From positions 1 to 64,000 of the forward strand of contig WPIO01000028.1 of assembly GCA_009760855.2 (NCBI GenBank): a stretch of 64,000 bases of DNA. The letters are read 5' to 3'. The translations under genes were made by a program, and so were the position numbers. Position 1 is the stretch's first letter, and each line of letters begins with the position of its first letter. The DNA is from Cristatella mucedo (taxonomy: Eukaryota > Bryozoa > Phylactolaemata > Cristatellidae). Positions 1 through 12,850 of the stretch are shown piece by piece. The notes under the pieces are model-generated. The model was not told the origin of the DNA, did no database searches, and worked only from the letters and a program-made list of their open reading frames with translations.

Positions 1-112
1 TGATTCCGTTCAGCATTATTGTCCGGGCAGTGCTCACATTTTTCAGCAATAGTTCTTTACTTAATGGGATAAAAATGGGGCCATTGGGGTATCACGTTAA
101 GAATACCGTACT

Positions 113-175
113 ACAAAATAATAATAAAATAAAGCCTTCTGATAGAGCAACCTGAGAGAACTCAATCTCTTTCAC
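113..175 (-). repeat. L2-type LINE 3' tail fragment
   Basis: The sequence AATAATAATAAAATAAAG followed by GAGAGAACTCAATCTCTTTC is the reverse complement of the LINE 3' end seen elsewhere in the window. It may be the tail of the older copy at 905-2640. Confidence 0.6.
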
Positions 176-904
176 TCAGTCAAGCAGTTGAACACTGTTA
201 GGCATATGTGTGCAAATGGAATATAACGTACAGCTCCCTGCAGTTTGGATGTGTGTCCAATTGTGCCTATGGGGTAGCTTTTGGGCGTAGCCCGCTATAA
301 GAAGTCAGGATTTGACCTTTCAGACACAAAAACGAGGCTTCTTCTGTCAGGCAACAGGCTGACGCACGCTTCTGCCCAGGACAGAGTGGCAGTGCAACCA
401 TAATACAATGAGTGGCACAGCAACTCGTATTAGCAAACTAAATACGATTATTCTTGTTCACTAAAACCCAACATCCAAAGTTAGAGCCCAATCTGTGCTA
501 TCGACATTGACCTAAACTTATCACGGGCTGTAAATGGCCAGCCACTCAAATGCATCTAGCTAGCGCTTATTATGTGGGTGCACTTTTTCATTATTGGGGA
601 TATCACTCATCATGCCTGCACATGGCTCCAGCAATGCTCACGTATAAACTACGCATAAGTGGTGTAGCATCGCCATCAAAGAACAACTGTGGAAGCTCAT
701 GGGCTTGTCTGTCGTTGCATCGTGCAGTTGTTGCTGCTAAGATACACAGAGCGCCTATCACTACTTCATAAGTTGGTCCCTCACTTTTTGGTCTCCTTTC
801 ATTCTCCTGGGCATAAAGAGGCCCACGCTGTAATGAACTATGTAATGTATTGTACTCATGCGTCAGTAACTCCGGCAAAGTCAGCAGACGTGGGTCTTAC
901 GGGT

Positions 905-2640
905 CAGTAGAGATAGGTTTGTAGAGACGCCTCACAGTCCTCAGCGCATGTGCTGTACAGCACATGATCGAGTAGGCCACATGACTCAGTCTCACGCAAC
1001 ATGAGACGGTGGAAATGAGCAGGAGAGGCAGTTGAGGTAGTGAGAATAGGTGCATGAAGTAGCAGCTCAGGACTCAGTCTGCAGAACCAGGCTGAAAAAG
1101 GAGAGAGCGCATGGCTTCGGCATGTATGAGGAGTAGCTGTCGTTGAATGTAAGAATTGTAAACGAGTTGCCCACAGTCTAGGAACCTGCAGAGCGAAAAG
1201 CTTCGTCATACGACGTACTGTCTTTAAGAACCGGAGGAATGGGACAAGCTAATTTGATTAGTTCGGCGCACAGGACCTTCCGGTAAGTCGCGTGCAGGAC
1301 TGAAACTGATGCAAGTGCAGTTCAGCTAGGTATGAAGGAGCCAAGCCGTGAAGCGGGCCTTGTGGGTCTATCGACCGTAGACCTTTCTGCTCATGCATAC
1401 CTTTGCTCTGTCCGGCAACCACACCTAGCTCTTTCAGACAAAGAGCAAAAGGTGACACGGTGTCAACAACGCTGGGACTTTGAAGACCGGCCTGTGCAAG
1501 CCATATTCATAGTCGCTTAGGTGGCAATAAAATAGCTTTCTTTGGCAGCTCCAGCCAAAAGGGAATTACAATAATCAACCGAAAGACCAGCAAACCTAAA
1601 AGTAGACTAGTATAAATATACAAGGCAGCCACTGTGGGAGATAGCTACTCCTAAATCTTGGATAGATCGGATGCTGATGCTAGCGCTGTAGAGGCAGTCT
1701 TTGCAGCGAAGCTGAAATTGAGCGCAAGCTGTCGAACGAAACACGACACCTCCAGATTACGAGCACGTGTGAAGGTCGCAACAACGCACTACTGAGGTTA
1801 GAACAGCAAGCCTTTTAATCTGCAGCTACATGCTTAGGGTGTCCTATGGAGAAGTAGTTCGGTTTTTCGTCATTTACTTCAGAAAGTTTCTGACATCTAT
1901 GATCGAATATCGGAAAGGCAAGCATTCAGTTTCTCAGTTGTGTTAGATTTAGTTGTTTAAATGATAAAGTAACTGAGTATCGTATAGAAGTGTGATATCC
2001 TATCTGGCAATAGCCTTGAATCAATTTTTTCCAGAGGTTGTGTGTAAATGGAGAACAGCAGGGACTGAGTACTTATGATTCCTTGAGGGACTCTGGTTGG
2101 ACCTTCATGTCTGAGTGACTCCCATATTTGATTGAAATGATTTGTGACAAGGTTGGATTTAAACCACGCTAGTGCTTCGCCGTAGACCGATCGTTGTTTT
2201 CAATCGTTCCAGAACTCGTGATCAATGGTTTCGAAGGCAGACAGATTTAGTCAGGCTTTTAGGCAGTGACATTCCTGTCGTGTTGCAATGTTAGAATGTC
2301 ATTGTTAATATGGAGGAGAGAAGTTTCAGTAGTTGCCTTTGAAACCGATTGAAATGTTTTTGGTATTTATTATTTTCAATATGTTCATTAGATGTTTAGC
2401 AACAATTTTTTCAAGAATCTTTGAGTCAGAACGGAAGAAGGGAATGACTTAAGTTGCCTAGGATTGTGTCTAATCCAGGCTTGAGAATAGTCTAATCGTT
2501 TGCCGATTTGAAGGACTTGGGGATCGACTTCTTTTCCCAAAAGAAGTTAACATCTTGGTTATGGTGGCTGTTGGTCTGCAAGTGAAGAGCTACAGAGATG
2601 AAGGTATAGGGTCTTGTGACAAACTCTTTTTGCGATTTTG
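905..2640 (-). mobile_element. old, degraded L2-type LINE copy
   Basis: Minus-strand frames show GLAPSYLAELHLHQFQ, equivalent to SMAPAYLSDILPHQAK in younger copies. Further right, stretches match the antisense of the reverse-transcriptase region, for example ATCAATGGTTTCGAAGGCAG against the DTIDHK codons. Many indels; no intact frame. Confidence 0.6.
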
Positions 2641-3747
2641 TTTAGGCAGCTGCATCACAGGCAGAAACATCAGAGAACTTTTGGTGAAAGCTCAGGTTGA
2701 GGAATGCTGATTTTTGCGTTGGGTCGAGGCTTAATGGGGCACGAATGTGCACAACTATCGCCAGCCATCGTGCCAATTGGTCTTCGACTGAGTTTCAGGA
2801 ATTCATGAGCCAACCGAAATCCTTTCAGACCATATTTAGTTCCGTGGAAAGCGAAAATCACTCTATCGACGTCACGATATTCGACTGGTTGATCAATCCG
2901 TTATGGAGCAAAGTTCTGCTGATCTACAAGGTCCCTCCACGGCTTGGCTTTCTTACAGCTTTCGTGAACTGATGCACTGGGAGTTGAGCCCTCAGCTTCT
3001 GTGGTCTCCTGGGGCAATAGTTGTTCCATTCTTTGTTTAAAGACTGCCAGCAGAAGTTTGGTTCTGAGGTCCTGGACTACGAACCGCCTGCTGATTCTTA
3101 CAAAACGACACCCGCTGCCGACGTATGGCCCATCCTTTCTGCTGTCGACTGAGCTGCTAACCCATGCTACTAATCTACTCAAGTCCTCCTCTGACTCTCA
3201 TGTCACTTTCTTGATGTTAGGATGAAGTCTGTTGGCCATTGAATGCGCAGCCGTGTGCTTAGGCCGTGGGAGTGTTATATAAACTCTCCTCTATCACTAT
3301 GTTCTTTTGTAGTTAGGAGTTGAGATGGAGTTAGCATTCCATTACACAGACGATATTTGTATGGAATGCAAAATGGCTCCGTTTTAGCATCATTTGTTGG
3401 GTTATGTGAATTGTCCTCTGGTGTTATGTAGTGTTGTGCTGTAAAGGTCAATTATCATTTTTGAGCTCCCCTTTACAACGATAAGGAAAGTGCTGGAATG
3501 AGAAATGTTGTTCTGAGGTGCAAGTGAAGTATTGGTATTGTTATTTGAATGATATGAATAAAATGTGATATGCAAGAGAGGAAAAGTGTTAATAAGCACT
3601 GCACGAGCTTACCAGCATACAAGAATGTAATGCAGTGGATGAGCATTGAACTCGCATTGAGTAACACGCTTGATAATGGTGGGCTTGTTTTCATGTATAG
3701 TGAGACAAACCACATGTATACCTGCTCTTTAGCACAAATGTACGCGC
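2641..3747. other. no supported gene
   Basis: The first 300 bp may be the 5' continuation of the old LINE. The rest is AT-rich, without recognised coding or repeat signal. Confidence 0.5.
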
Positions 3748-3905
3748 ATACACACACACATACACACAATGACATGCACACACAATACAGACTATATACA
3801 CACACACACAATAATAGAATGTTTAATACACACACACACATGCATACATTCATTGTTTTTTGTACAAACATGCACTCCAGACACACACACAATACACACA
3901 TTGGC
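3748..3905 (+). repeat. imperfect (AC)n microsatellite
   Basis: ACACAC tracts are broken by ATGCAC, AATACAG and similar interruptions. Long open frames here on both strands are products of the repeat. Confidence 0.9.
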
Positions 3906-5162
3906 ATTTTTTTACATATTAATAGTTATGCACACAAGCTTTACAGGACGGTAACGCGGCTCACCCTGCATGTGGGTCGAGCTCACTTGAACTTTTTGCC
4001 TACATTCGCTGTATCATATTGCTTGTGTGTAAGGGATAAGAAGATAAGATGTAATAATGATAAGAAGAAGGTAGTTTGCATGCAGAAGCGAGGTTAACTG
4101 GAAGAGTGTCATAATCCTAAAGTTAGTTAAGAGCTGTTTACCTAAGACCATAATCGATAGGTTGTATTCGCTTGTTGTTTTAGGATAACGAGTTTGATCA
4201 TAATGCTTGAGCAATACAGACCTAGACGTGCCCATCACAGACTTCACACGCGAGGTACACCTAATCAATGTGTACATCGGTACGCCAAAGTGTTCGAGTC
4301 ATGTGGTGCAAAAGGGTCAACGGTATTCGGGCAGAGAGAGAGATGCTAAGGTAGCCAGTAGGGCGGTGGTGTCGCCAGGTAAAGAGCTGGACTGTTCTTT
4401 TGGGTACAGCTCTTTGTTAATATGAACATGTTTGAGCCGTCTGTCCATTGTGGGTTCTGGATTGTGGTGTTATAAATTTCGTTTTTGAGTTTGGTTGCTT
4501 TTATGCTTGGTTGATTCTATTTTTTGTGTTTGATTTAGGGTTAGGATTGTGTGTTTAGATTTAGAGGGAAATTATAAACAGAAAAGGTAGTTTTATGATG
4601 TCTGTGTTTAATGTAAATATAAAGACACTTCTGGCAGCTATGTTGAATAGATTGCTTAAGCTCTACATAGTAGAAACAGACCTAGCTGTGTGCATAAATG
4701 ATGCCTTATTAGCTGTACAAGATCGAGGACGTGCATACATGATATAGTACGAACTCTGTATTCTTAACAGAGCTTGCTGTGCAACTTAAAATTGTATTCA
4801 CTTAGTGGATGCTATCTGTAAATGAGATTGATACCTGTAAGGTGAGTGAGTACTTCAAGGGGCGTGGCAAGCAGTGCTTTAACACTGTGCCAGGACATCG
4901 ACCTGGCAAGCAAGCGCTTCTGGGTGTGTGAAAGTACTTGTTGGTAACCATTACTAGTTGAACAGGCCTGGCTCACTCCTGATCTCGTGTAACCTGTAGT
5001 AAGATACTTGGCAGTGATTTTGTGGTCGGTCAGCCATTGGGCTTCGTGCTTGCCGTGTGGCCCTTATGAGTATGAACATGGTAATAATAACAATGGAGCT
5101 GATTTAACATTTTTTGTCTAGCTTTGTGAAGAGCCTTTGTGGTTAATAACGCTTGCAGCGTG
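3906..5162. other. no supported gene
   Basis: AT-rich single-copy-looking sequence. I see nothing beyond short chance frames. Confidence 0.5.
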
Positions 5163-5255
5163 ATACAGAATCATCATCTGCAGTGGATCTTGAACCCACG
5201 ACTTCGGGCTATGGTCGTGATAGCAACCGCCTTACCTAGTGTGCTAGTGGAGTGC
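5163..5255 (-). mobile_element. SINE-B fragment
   Basis: GGATCTTGAACCCACGACTT and CAACCGCCTTACCTAGTGTG are inverted B and A boxes. Confidence 0.7.
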
Positions 5256-5662
5256 TCTTTTTCTGGTGGTTGTTTGTGTACCACAGGGATGGGGTGTGCT
5301 TTGCCTCCAGCTTGCCTCGTGCATGGACTGGGAGGCGCTTGGCTAGGGTGTGGCTGACTGAGGGGGGCAATGAGAGAAGCTGGTGCTTGGAGCCAGATTG
5401 AGAGAGAGCCTCTGTCGCTTTGATGTGGCCGTTTGTTACTATACATTGGTGGAAATCAAGTAAGCTGAGAAGAGAAATGTGCACTGACTAATTAATTGTG
5501 TGTTCTGCAATCCAGTTGCTTAGCACAAATGGGGGGGTGCCGTCATTTCCCTGAGTCCCCCCTGACATCCCCCCTGGGTGGGGCATTTCTCTCCCACTGG
5601 GTAGTGTATATGGTGGTGTTAGTGTTTTAGGGTTTTTAAGGTTTAGGGTTAGGAATTTAGTT

Positions 5663-6400
5663 TTTAATAATAATATTAATATAAATAGACTTGATAGTTT
5701 CCCTTGAGAACTTGAATTTTCATGCTTAGCATTTGTGTAAAGTATAAGAATAGTAAATCATGTTTAAAACAACAAAAATGAATAACATGGTTAGGGTTTG
5801 ATGTACTGGGTCAGTGCAAGTGTGGTTAGTGGTGTTATGAACAGTGTCAGCACGATAATCATGATTGAGGATTAACACAGGACCCAATAAATGCTGTCCA
5901 AATAGGTATGTTTTTAAGTTTAAATGGTCAGGTCAGGGATGTTGAGTGTGGAGGTTTGAGTGGAGTTCAGGTTGTGGGAGCATAAGAGCTATGCACGGTC
6001 TCCAAAGGATTTGGTTTGTGAGGTATTTCTAGACTGTTGATTCGAAAAGTGAGGAATGATGCTTTGCCTGATGGGGGTGGTATTCAAAGATATTGGTTTG
6101 GTGAAGAAGAGACCTAAAGTGAGCTATAAAACTTTGGTTAATCTGTTGCTGACTGGTAACCAGTGGGTCACGGGGAGTGGAGTAATGTGGCGGCCGCGTT
6201 CACGACAGACGTTTAGCTGCTGAGTTTTTGGTACCTTAACTGCAATCGCCTGATCGCATGCTGGTAAGTAAGGTGACAGAAGTCGAGAGAGATGTCACGA
6301 TGCGTGACTAACTTGACGTGTTATCTCATTCAAATAGCCTAATTTTAGCAATGTTATGAAGCTTGGAAAATAGGTTGATTTGACTGTGTTTTTGGTTTAA
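5663..6400 (-). mobile_element. L2-type LINE copy, 5' truncated
   Basis: An AATAATAATATTAATATAAA tail is followed by ATGAATAACATGGTTAGGG and GGACCCAATAAATGCTGTCC. The antisense of the C-terminal region follows, to AATAGGTTGATTTGACTGTG. It aligns with the minus-strand copy at 57961-58900 but is more diverged. Confidence 0.8.
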
Positions 6401-6689
6401 GGTTAGTGGCTTGGCTTCCTGCCTAAATTCTTTGCTTGTCATTCCGGTAGTTGTACTAGTGGCGTAGCTAGATTTCGTTCTTGGTCGAGTACATACTCAG
6501 ACCTTTGAGGTTTAGTACTCATTTGCCGTGGGAACTCGCTTGTACTGTAGCTTGAGCCCGGCTGTGTACCAACAGGTGCCTGGCGGCATCGAGCGGGACC
6601 TGAACTGCAGCTGGACCAAACTGAGCCTCGAAGCCGCTACCGAGGCTATCCATGCAGAAACTATCCTTCCAACATCCTCAACGCAATTA

Positions 6690-6846
6690 TACTTAGTTGA
6701 TTTTATTTTTATAGAGCACGAACTTCATTTAATCATGCATATATGTATCAGATTTATACATTTATCGACATAGGGAAATGTCAAAATTGGTTTCTTCTAA
6801 TTTTACTGAGTTAATTTTATTTAGAATATGCTAAATTTATGTTATG

Positions 6847-6879
<33 letters not shown>

Positions 6880-7232
6880 ATATGTATTCTTTAGTTACAT
6901 TTATCAACATAGGGAGAAATGTCCTACTTCTCTAATAGTGAGCTGATTTTATTTTAATAGATAATGAACTTCATGTAATCATGTAGATATGTATCTGGCC
7001 TAATATACATTGTATCAACATAGAGTGAAAATGTCTGCAATTCAAGCCGCTCTAATTATATACTGGAGTTGATTTGAAAGAGCAGAAATAAACTTGTATA
7101 TATATATATATATATATATGTAAGTATATTCATATATTTATCAAACATAGGGGAAATGTTTTACTCACTTCTCTAGTTGAGACTGAGTCGATTTTCATTT
7201 TTACAGCTAATGAACTTCATTTAATTGTATAC

Positions 7233-7268
<36 letters not shown>

Positions 7269-7271
7269 ATA

Positions 7272-7302
<31 letters not shown>

Positions 7303-7345
7303 CTGTATTCTTAGTTAAACATTCATCAACATAGAGGGAAACAGT
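6690..7345 (+). repeat. TA-rich tandem repeat, about five units of 110-190 bp
   Basis: Each unit contains GAACTTCATTTAAT or a variant, a (TA)n tract, ATTTATCAACATAGGG followed by AAATGT, CTTCTCTAAT and GAGTTGATTTTATTTT. The CAACATAGGG-type core recurs near 6764, 6905, 7014, 7142 and 7327. Unit length varies mainly through the TA tract. Confidence 0.85.
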
Positions 7346-7926
7346 CTTATTGGGGGAAATTCGGGGTGTCGTCCTAGCCCTCCTATCGGAGGAGGGGAAT
7401 GTCGTGGATATCCGGGAACGCCCAGGGTAAGTCCTACAAACGGAACCTGATTTGGTCCGGGCTGATATGGTACGAAGCGGATTTATTTTTTTCAGCCTCG
7501 TGAGTTGCCTCTTGACCATTGGCCAGTCGGTTCTTAGACAACTGGGGTGCTGTAGATAGCCGAGCCGGCTGCTCGAGCGACGAAATGCACAGCGGCAGCA
7601 CAGACAGCAGAGCTCACAGGCCCTGTCGCCTAAGAAAAGCTGAACCAGCTTCGCAGCAGTATCACAACTCTGAGTTTCTGAAACAGATTCTGAAAAGACC
7701 TTCGGAGAGATCAGTGTTTTGTATATGGCATTTGGCTATATTTGTGGTTCGATGTGGAGCAATAATGAATTCATAGTAAAATGGAAATATAACCAGCCTC
7801 GAAGATTTTTTCCAAGCCAGTAGGTTTGCTTGTCGTGTCTGTTACCTTCAGTCATTGTCTCTAACAAGTTTCACTCTTGTGGTCTTCCCTTCGATATAGG
7901 ATGTTATATACAGGGGGTCTGAACCA

Positions 7927-8879
7927 GATGATAAAACTAACTTACTACATGGGCAAACCCAGTAATTCTAGACGACAATGATCTCAAAATTACCTGCTAG
8001 TTGAATCAGCTCGAAATCTAGGTGTCATATTCCCAAAGCGAACTTCTCGTTAACGACCATATCCGCTCCACAGTCAGGAAGCTGCCTATTTTCAGCTTCA
8101 TAACATTGCTAAAATTCGGGCGTGGTTAGATAAGGATACCACGTCCAAGTTGGTCCATGCAGTCGTGACATCTCGTCTTGACCTCTGTAAGTCGCTGCTT
8201 TCTGGCCTACCAGCATGACGATCAGGCGATTGCAGCTGGTGCAAAACTCGGCAGCTAGGCTTGCCTGTCGTAAGCGTCACAGTTGGCCACATTACACTGT
8301 ACTCCAATTCTCGCCGACCTGCACTGGCTACTAGTCAAGCAACGGATTGACTTCAAGGTTTTGTCGCTCACTTTTAGGTCCCTTCATTCTATGGCTCCAG
8401 CGTATCTCTCCGACATACTCCCCCATCAGCCAAGCATCGTACCACCCGCTTTTCGGAATCCAACATTCTACAAATACCTCGTACAAACCTTAAATCCTTT
8501 GGAGACCGTGCATTTAGTTCGTATGCTCCCAAAGCCTGGAACTCCCTCCCGGCCTGCGTCAGAACATCCCCCGAACTGACCACATTAAAAGGAACTAAAA
8601 ACACACCTATTTAGGACAGCATTTAGTGGGTCCCTGTGATTCGTCCTTCATGTGCTTATGCGTGCTGACACTGTGCATGTTGCCACTAACCACATTTGCA
8701 TGCTGACCCTGTGCATGTCACCCCTACCATATTATTTCATTTTGTTGGTTTTTTCAAGCATGAGCTTTTACTCACCATTCAATTGCATTTCCCTTTGCAG
8801 CAGATGTAAAGCGCCTAGAAGAGATTAAGTTTTCTGAGGGCGCTTTATCAAGTGCATTGTTACTATTATTATTATTATA
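7927..8879 (+). mobile_element. L2-type LINE copy, 5' truncated
   Basis: It begins at ATGATAAAACTAACTTACTA (the [12 protein letters not shown] region), runs through the C-terminal domain (VLSLTFRSLHSMAPAYLSDI) and 3' UTR, and ends with the GCGCC/GGCGC stem-loop and an ATT tail. Frameshifts are present. Confidence 0.9.
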
Positions 8880-9456
8880 GCCCTATTGCTCAGGGCATAA
8901 AGACAGACCTACATGAACTTTAGAGAGCAGGCACGAGACAGCAGCAAATAGCCATCAAAGGCGTCAGTTGGTCTAGCAAGTGATTGTGCCCAGAAGGTGG
9001 TGATGGGCTGCGAGTGACTGACACTGCAAGCTTTTTTCAAACTATTCATGCACATTCGTTTAGGTTTTGGAGTAGTGGACAATGCCATCGCTCACCAAGC
9101 TAGCACCCATCGTCTGGAGTCGCTTGTGGCTAGCCTGTAGAGCAGGTGACAGCGTGAGTGCGAGCATCCAGCAACCGGGATTCGCATCTTCGCAGCTATT
9201 CACTCTATCCCCACCCTAAGAAAAGCACTGCACCTCGGCCGCCGGCCGTGGCACCGGCCAATACAGCCGTATGGTCGGCGAGCACGGCAGGCGTCCATAA
9301 GATCGGCATTGGCAGCATCGAAGGCCTTAGGTGGCCGTACGGCAGAAGCAAGCACTGGTGGTGCCGATTCATTTTCGGCATGGCACGGTGCCACGCCGGA
9401 CGGCTGCAAGTTCCCGGCCTTGGCCAGCGCGATGCTGAACGGTGACTAGGAAGTGC

Positions 9457-9982
9457 TCACGACTGGCTTGCATCCACACGACGTTGGTAGGACCTCTCCT
9501 TGAGTGTCGCAGCAAACGGAACCGCTGCAGGCAGAGCAAATCGCCTGCCACGGAGATTCGAGTGATTTGCTCTCACGATGGATATGGTGCAACAGACGTG
9601 GTGCTCTCTGCTGATCCACACCTCCAGCAGTTGTGGCAGCAGCAGTGGCCTCAGACCAGCGAGTCCGGGCAGTCGGAAGACGAGGCCCCGCATGGAGATG
9701 AGCAATCCGGCAATGTCATGACGTCGATGGCCATCTGCCGTAGGGAGGGATCTCGCTGGAGCACCTTGGTGGCACGGAGCAGCTCCGCGGGTCGAATCTG
9801 GGTCGCCTTGCGCTGCCGCCGCGCGCACCGATGGCACCGGGCTCAAAAGCACGGCCTCTCTGGAAGTAGGACGCTGCCGTTCTTTCAAGGCAAGCTCGAC
9901 CTCGGAAGTGGTGCTGACACGATGAGCAAGCATCACAGCAGCAGCGGTGACGACGATGACGATCGTGCACCGTGCCGTCATG
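9457..9982 (-). other. unrecognised GC-rich open frame with N-terminal hydrophobic segment
   Basis: A minus-strand frame starts MTARCTIVIVVTAAAVMLAH, resembling a signal peptide or type II membrane anchor, and stays open about 175 codons through Arg/Pro/Ala-rich sequence. The block from 9150 to 10140 is much more GC-rich than its flanks and is largely free of the local repeats. No family is recognised, and open frames on the plus strand of equal length show that GC content alone could explain it. It might be a first coding exon of a gene running left. Confidence 0.2.
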
Positions 9983-10185
9983 AGCTCGCTCGCATGCGCC
10001 AATAAGCAGGAAAAGCGGAATGCAATTTGCGGTCGGTTGGAAGCAAACAAGCCCGAAGGAGATGCAAAAAGCGATGAGGAAGTGCTGCTGCAAGCAGTTG
10101 AAAGGCAGCAGCCACGGAGTGCTTTTGCAGGGTGACTCGCCGGCCGCTAACGTGGCCTGTTCGTGCATTCGTAACGTTATGTAGA

Positions 10186-11090
10186 TACTCTCCTTATTGC
10201 CGATGTGATTGCCAAGCACAATCTAGGCTTTCACTTCTATGCGGATGACACTCAGTTGTACGTGACCTCTCGTTAGACGACCGCATCAGCTCCACAGTCA
10301 AGTCTGCCTACTTTCAGCTACATAACATTGCTAAAATTCGGGCTTGTTTAGATAAGGATACCACGTCTAAGTTGGTTCATACATTTGTAACATCCCGTCT
10401 TGACTTCTGAAACTCACTGCTTACTGGCCTACCGGCAAGTGCAATCCGGCGATTACAGATGGTGCAAAAACTCTGCAGCTAGGCTTGTCTGTCGTGATCG
10501 TCGCAGTTGCCACATCACATGACTACTCGCGACCTGCACTGGCTACCAGTCAAGCAACGAATCGACTTCAAGGTCTTGTAGCTCACTTTTAGGTCACTTC
10601 ATCCTTTGGCTCCAGCCTATCTCTCAGATCTACTCCTCCACCAGGCCAAGCATCGTACCACCTGCTTTTCGGAATCCAACAGTTTACCAATACCTCGTAC
10701 AAACCTCAAATCCTTTGGAGACGTGCATTTAGTTCGTTTGCTCTCAAAGCCTGGAACTCACTCCCAACTTGCATCACAACATACCCCGACTTGACAACAT
10801 TTAAAAATAACTTAAAAACACACCTATTTAGGACAGCATTTAGTGGGTACCTGCGATTCGTCCTTCATGTGCTTATGCGTGCTGACACTGTATGCTGCCA
10901 CTAACCACGTTTGCATGCTGACCCTATGTATGTTACCCCTAATCATGTTATTCATGTTTATCAAGCATGATATTATTCACCATTCAATCGTGTTTAACTT
11001 TGAAGCAAATGTAAAGCACCTAGAAAGAGATTGAGTTCTCTGTGGGCGCTTTATCGAGTGTATTATTATTATTATTATTATTATTACAAC
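10186..11090 (+). mobile_element. L2-type LINE copy with internal deletion
   Basis: It starts in the [11 protein letters not shown] region and jumps straight to the CTCTCGTTAGACGACC segment, about 220 bp downstream in other copies. It continues to a complete 3' tail of (ATT)n. It abuts the GC-rich block ending near 10140. Confidence 0.88.
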
Positions 11091-11099
11091 GGCTGTCCG

Positions 11100-11372
11100 A
11101 CATTTGGCCTTATGAGTGCTGATACTGTACATGGTGCCACTAACCATATTTGCATGTTAACCCTGTGTGCATGTCACCTCAAACCATGCTATGCTTGTTG
11201 TCATTGAGCATGCTACCACTAATCATTCGATCACGCTTCCTTTCCAGCAAATGAAAAGTGCCTAGTGCAAAGTGCAAATGAAGTGAAGTGAAATGAAAAT
11301 GTGCAAATGAAAAGTGCCGTTTTCCGAGGGCGCTATAACAAATGAATTATTATTATTGTTATTCTTATTATG
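11100..11372 (+). repeat. diverged L2-type 3' UTR fragment
   Basis: It contains GTGCTGATACTGTACATGGT, CATGTCACCTCAAACCATG and a final GGGCGCTATAACAAATGAAT before ATT repeats, matching the LINE 3' UTR. It includes a local AAGTG/AAATG-rich duplication near 11275-11315. Confidence 0.75.
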
Positions 11373-11621
11373 ACCCGTCTCTGAACAGCAATATCATGGC
11401 CATGTTGCTGCTGCTAGTGGGGGCAGGGTAGCAAGCACCAGGTCGTGGAAAGCACGTCTCAGGATTGGAGGGACAAGGACCCTGTGCGGCACCTAACCGA
11501 CTGCTACCAGTATCAGTCAGCCTGACATCGACGAACCTGAAGCCTGAGTCACAACTTCTGTCCGCCCAAGCAGGGCGAACCAGGGTCCGCCCTGAATGAG
11601 CTGCACGAAGCTGCCGAGTGT

Positions 11622-11623
<2 letters not shown>

Positions 11624-11670
<47 letters not shown>
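11624..11670 (+). repeat. (GT)n microsatellite
   Basis: About 22 GT units. Confidence 0.95.
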
Positions 11671-11671
<1 letters not shown>

Positions 11672-11758
11672 ACATGCATAATATGAGAATATGAGCCTCA
11701 TTTTCATGATAGCGATATGGCTACGACAGGTTTAGTATGGCCGAGGTAAATTGTGCCA

Positions 11759-11890
11759 CCCTGGTTTGGCCCAGGGGTAAGGCGCTCGCCTTTAACGATC
11801 GAGGTCGTGGGCTCGAGCCCTGTATCATATGAAAAGCATCCGGATAGAGATGAAGCTCTTACAGGGTGCTGTACCAATGCATTATATACA
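11759..11890 (+). mobile_element. SINE-A copy (tRNA-like head, L2-like tail)
   Basis: The head TGGTTTGGCCCAGGGGTAAG (A-box-like) and GTGGGCTCGAGCCC (B-box-like) is followed by AAAAGCATCCGGATAGAGAT and CAGGGTGCTGTACCAATGCA, the same stem-loop tail as the L2 LINE. Confidence 0.85.
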
Positions 11891-12079
11891 TATACGCACA
11901 TACATGCATATACATATAGTGGACGAAAAATAAAGGGCAATGCTAAAACCCACGGACTAGGCTTTGCAGCATCCTATTCATTAGAAATGTGCTAGTTGGC
12001 TTGACATAGGAGGCACAGAGAGCGTGTACTGGAATGCATCCTAAAGTACATCTCATATGAATGAAGTTCCATTTACTTC

Positions 12080-12850
12080 CTCATCAGTACTGCCACCAAG
12101 CTACACTGGCTGCCTAGCAAGAAACTTATCGACTCCAGGATAATGGCGCTTAGGTCCCTCCGTTCTCTTGCTCCGGCTTACAATCTGAATTAGTTTCACT
12201 TCAGACCTCTCACAGCACCCCTTTCTTTTACTCAGGTCGATTGCTAGTTAGCCCTTTGCTAGCTTCAAATCCCTCGGAAACACGAATCCCTCGTGCATTC
12301 TATAGTTCAGCTACTATACTGCCACAGCTGGGAGCTCACTACTGACCGACCATCTACTGATTTGGTGACATTCAAAAAGAAGCTGAACATCTATTTTATC
12401 TACACTGCCTTTGCAGTGTCCAGGTCCATTGATCTTTCATGCTGTTACATTCAAAAAGAAGCTGGAAGCCTATGTGTTCTACACCACCTTCGCACTGTCC
12501 GAGTAAATTGTCCTTTCATGTGGTTCTGAGTAATGAAACAGTGCACGTCCTGAACAAGGACGATAGTGACGTGCATTTTCATGGCGCCCCAGTGAACCTG
12601 TCTTTTTTCCTGTGTGCATCCTATAACCCGTGCATGACTGAGTGAGTGTTACTAACCGGGGATCCTAATAACCAGCAGCTACGAGTGTTTTGTGTGCTTT
12701 TGAATGCTTGTCTTAGCATGATACTTTGCTTTTTTTTTGTGAACTCTTGGTTGTTATTGCTTCTCCTGGGTGAGCTGTAAAGTGCACAGAGATTGCGTTC
12801 TATTTGGGTACCATGCAAAGGACGCATTGTTACTATTATCATTAATCAAC
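12080..12850 (+). repeat. old L2-type LINE copy
   Basis: CTACACTGGCTGCCTAGCAA and GTCCCTCCGTTCTCTTGCTC correspond to the LHWLPVK and RSLHSLAPAY segments. The fragment ends near GAGCTGTAAAGTGCACAGAG and an ATTATCATTA tail. The segment ACATTCAAAAAGAAGCTG occurs twice, about 80 bp apart. Confidence 0.65.

Noticed and set aside
3473-4097. Overlapping frames of 144 and 175 codons.
   Set aside because: They read through an (AC)n microsatellite; His/Thr and Val/Cys runs are repeat products.
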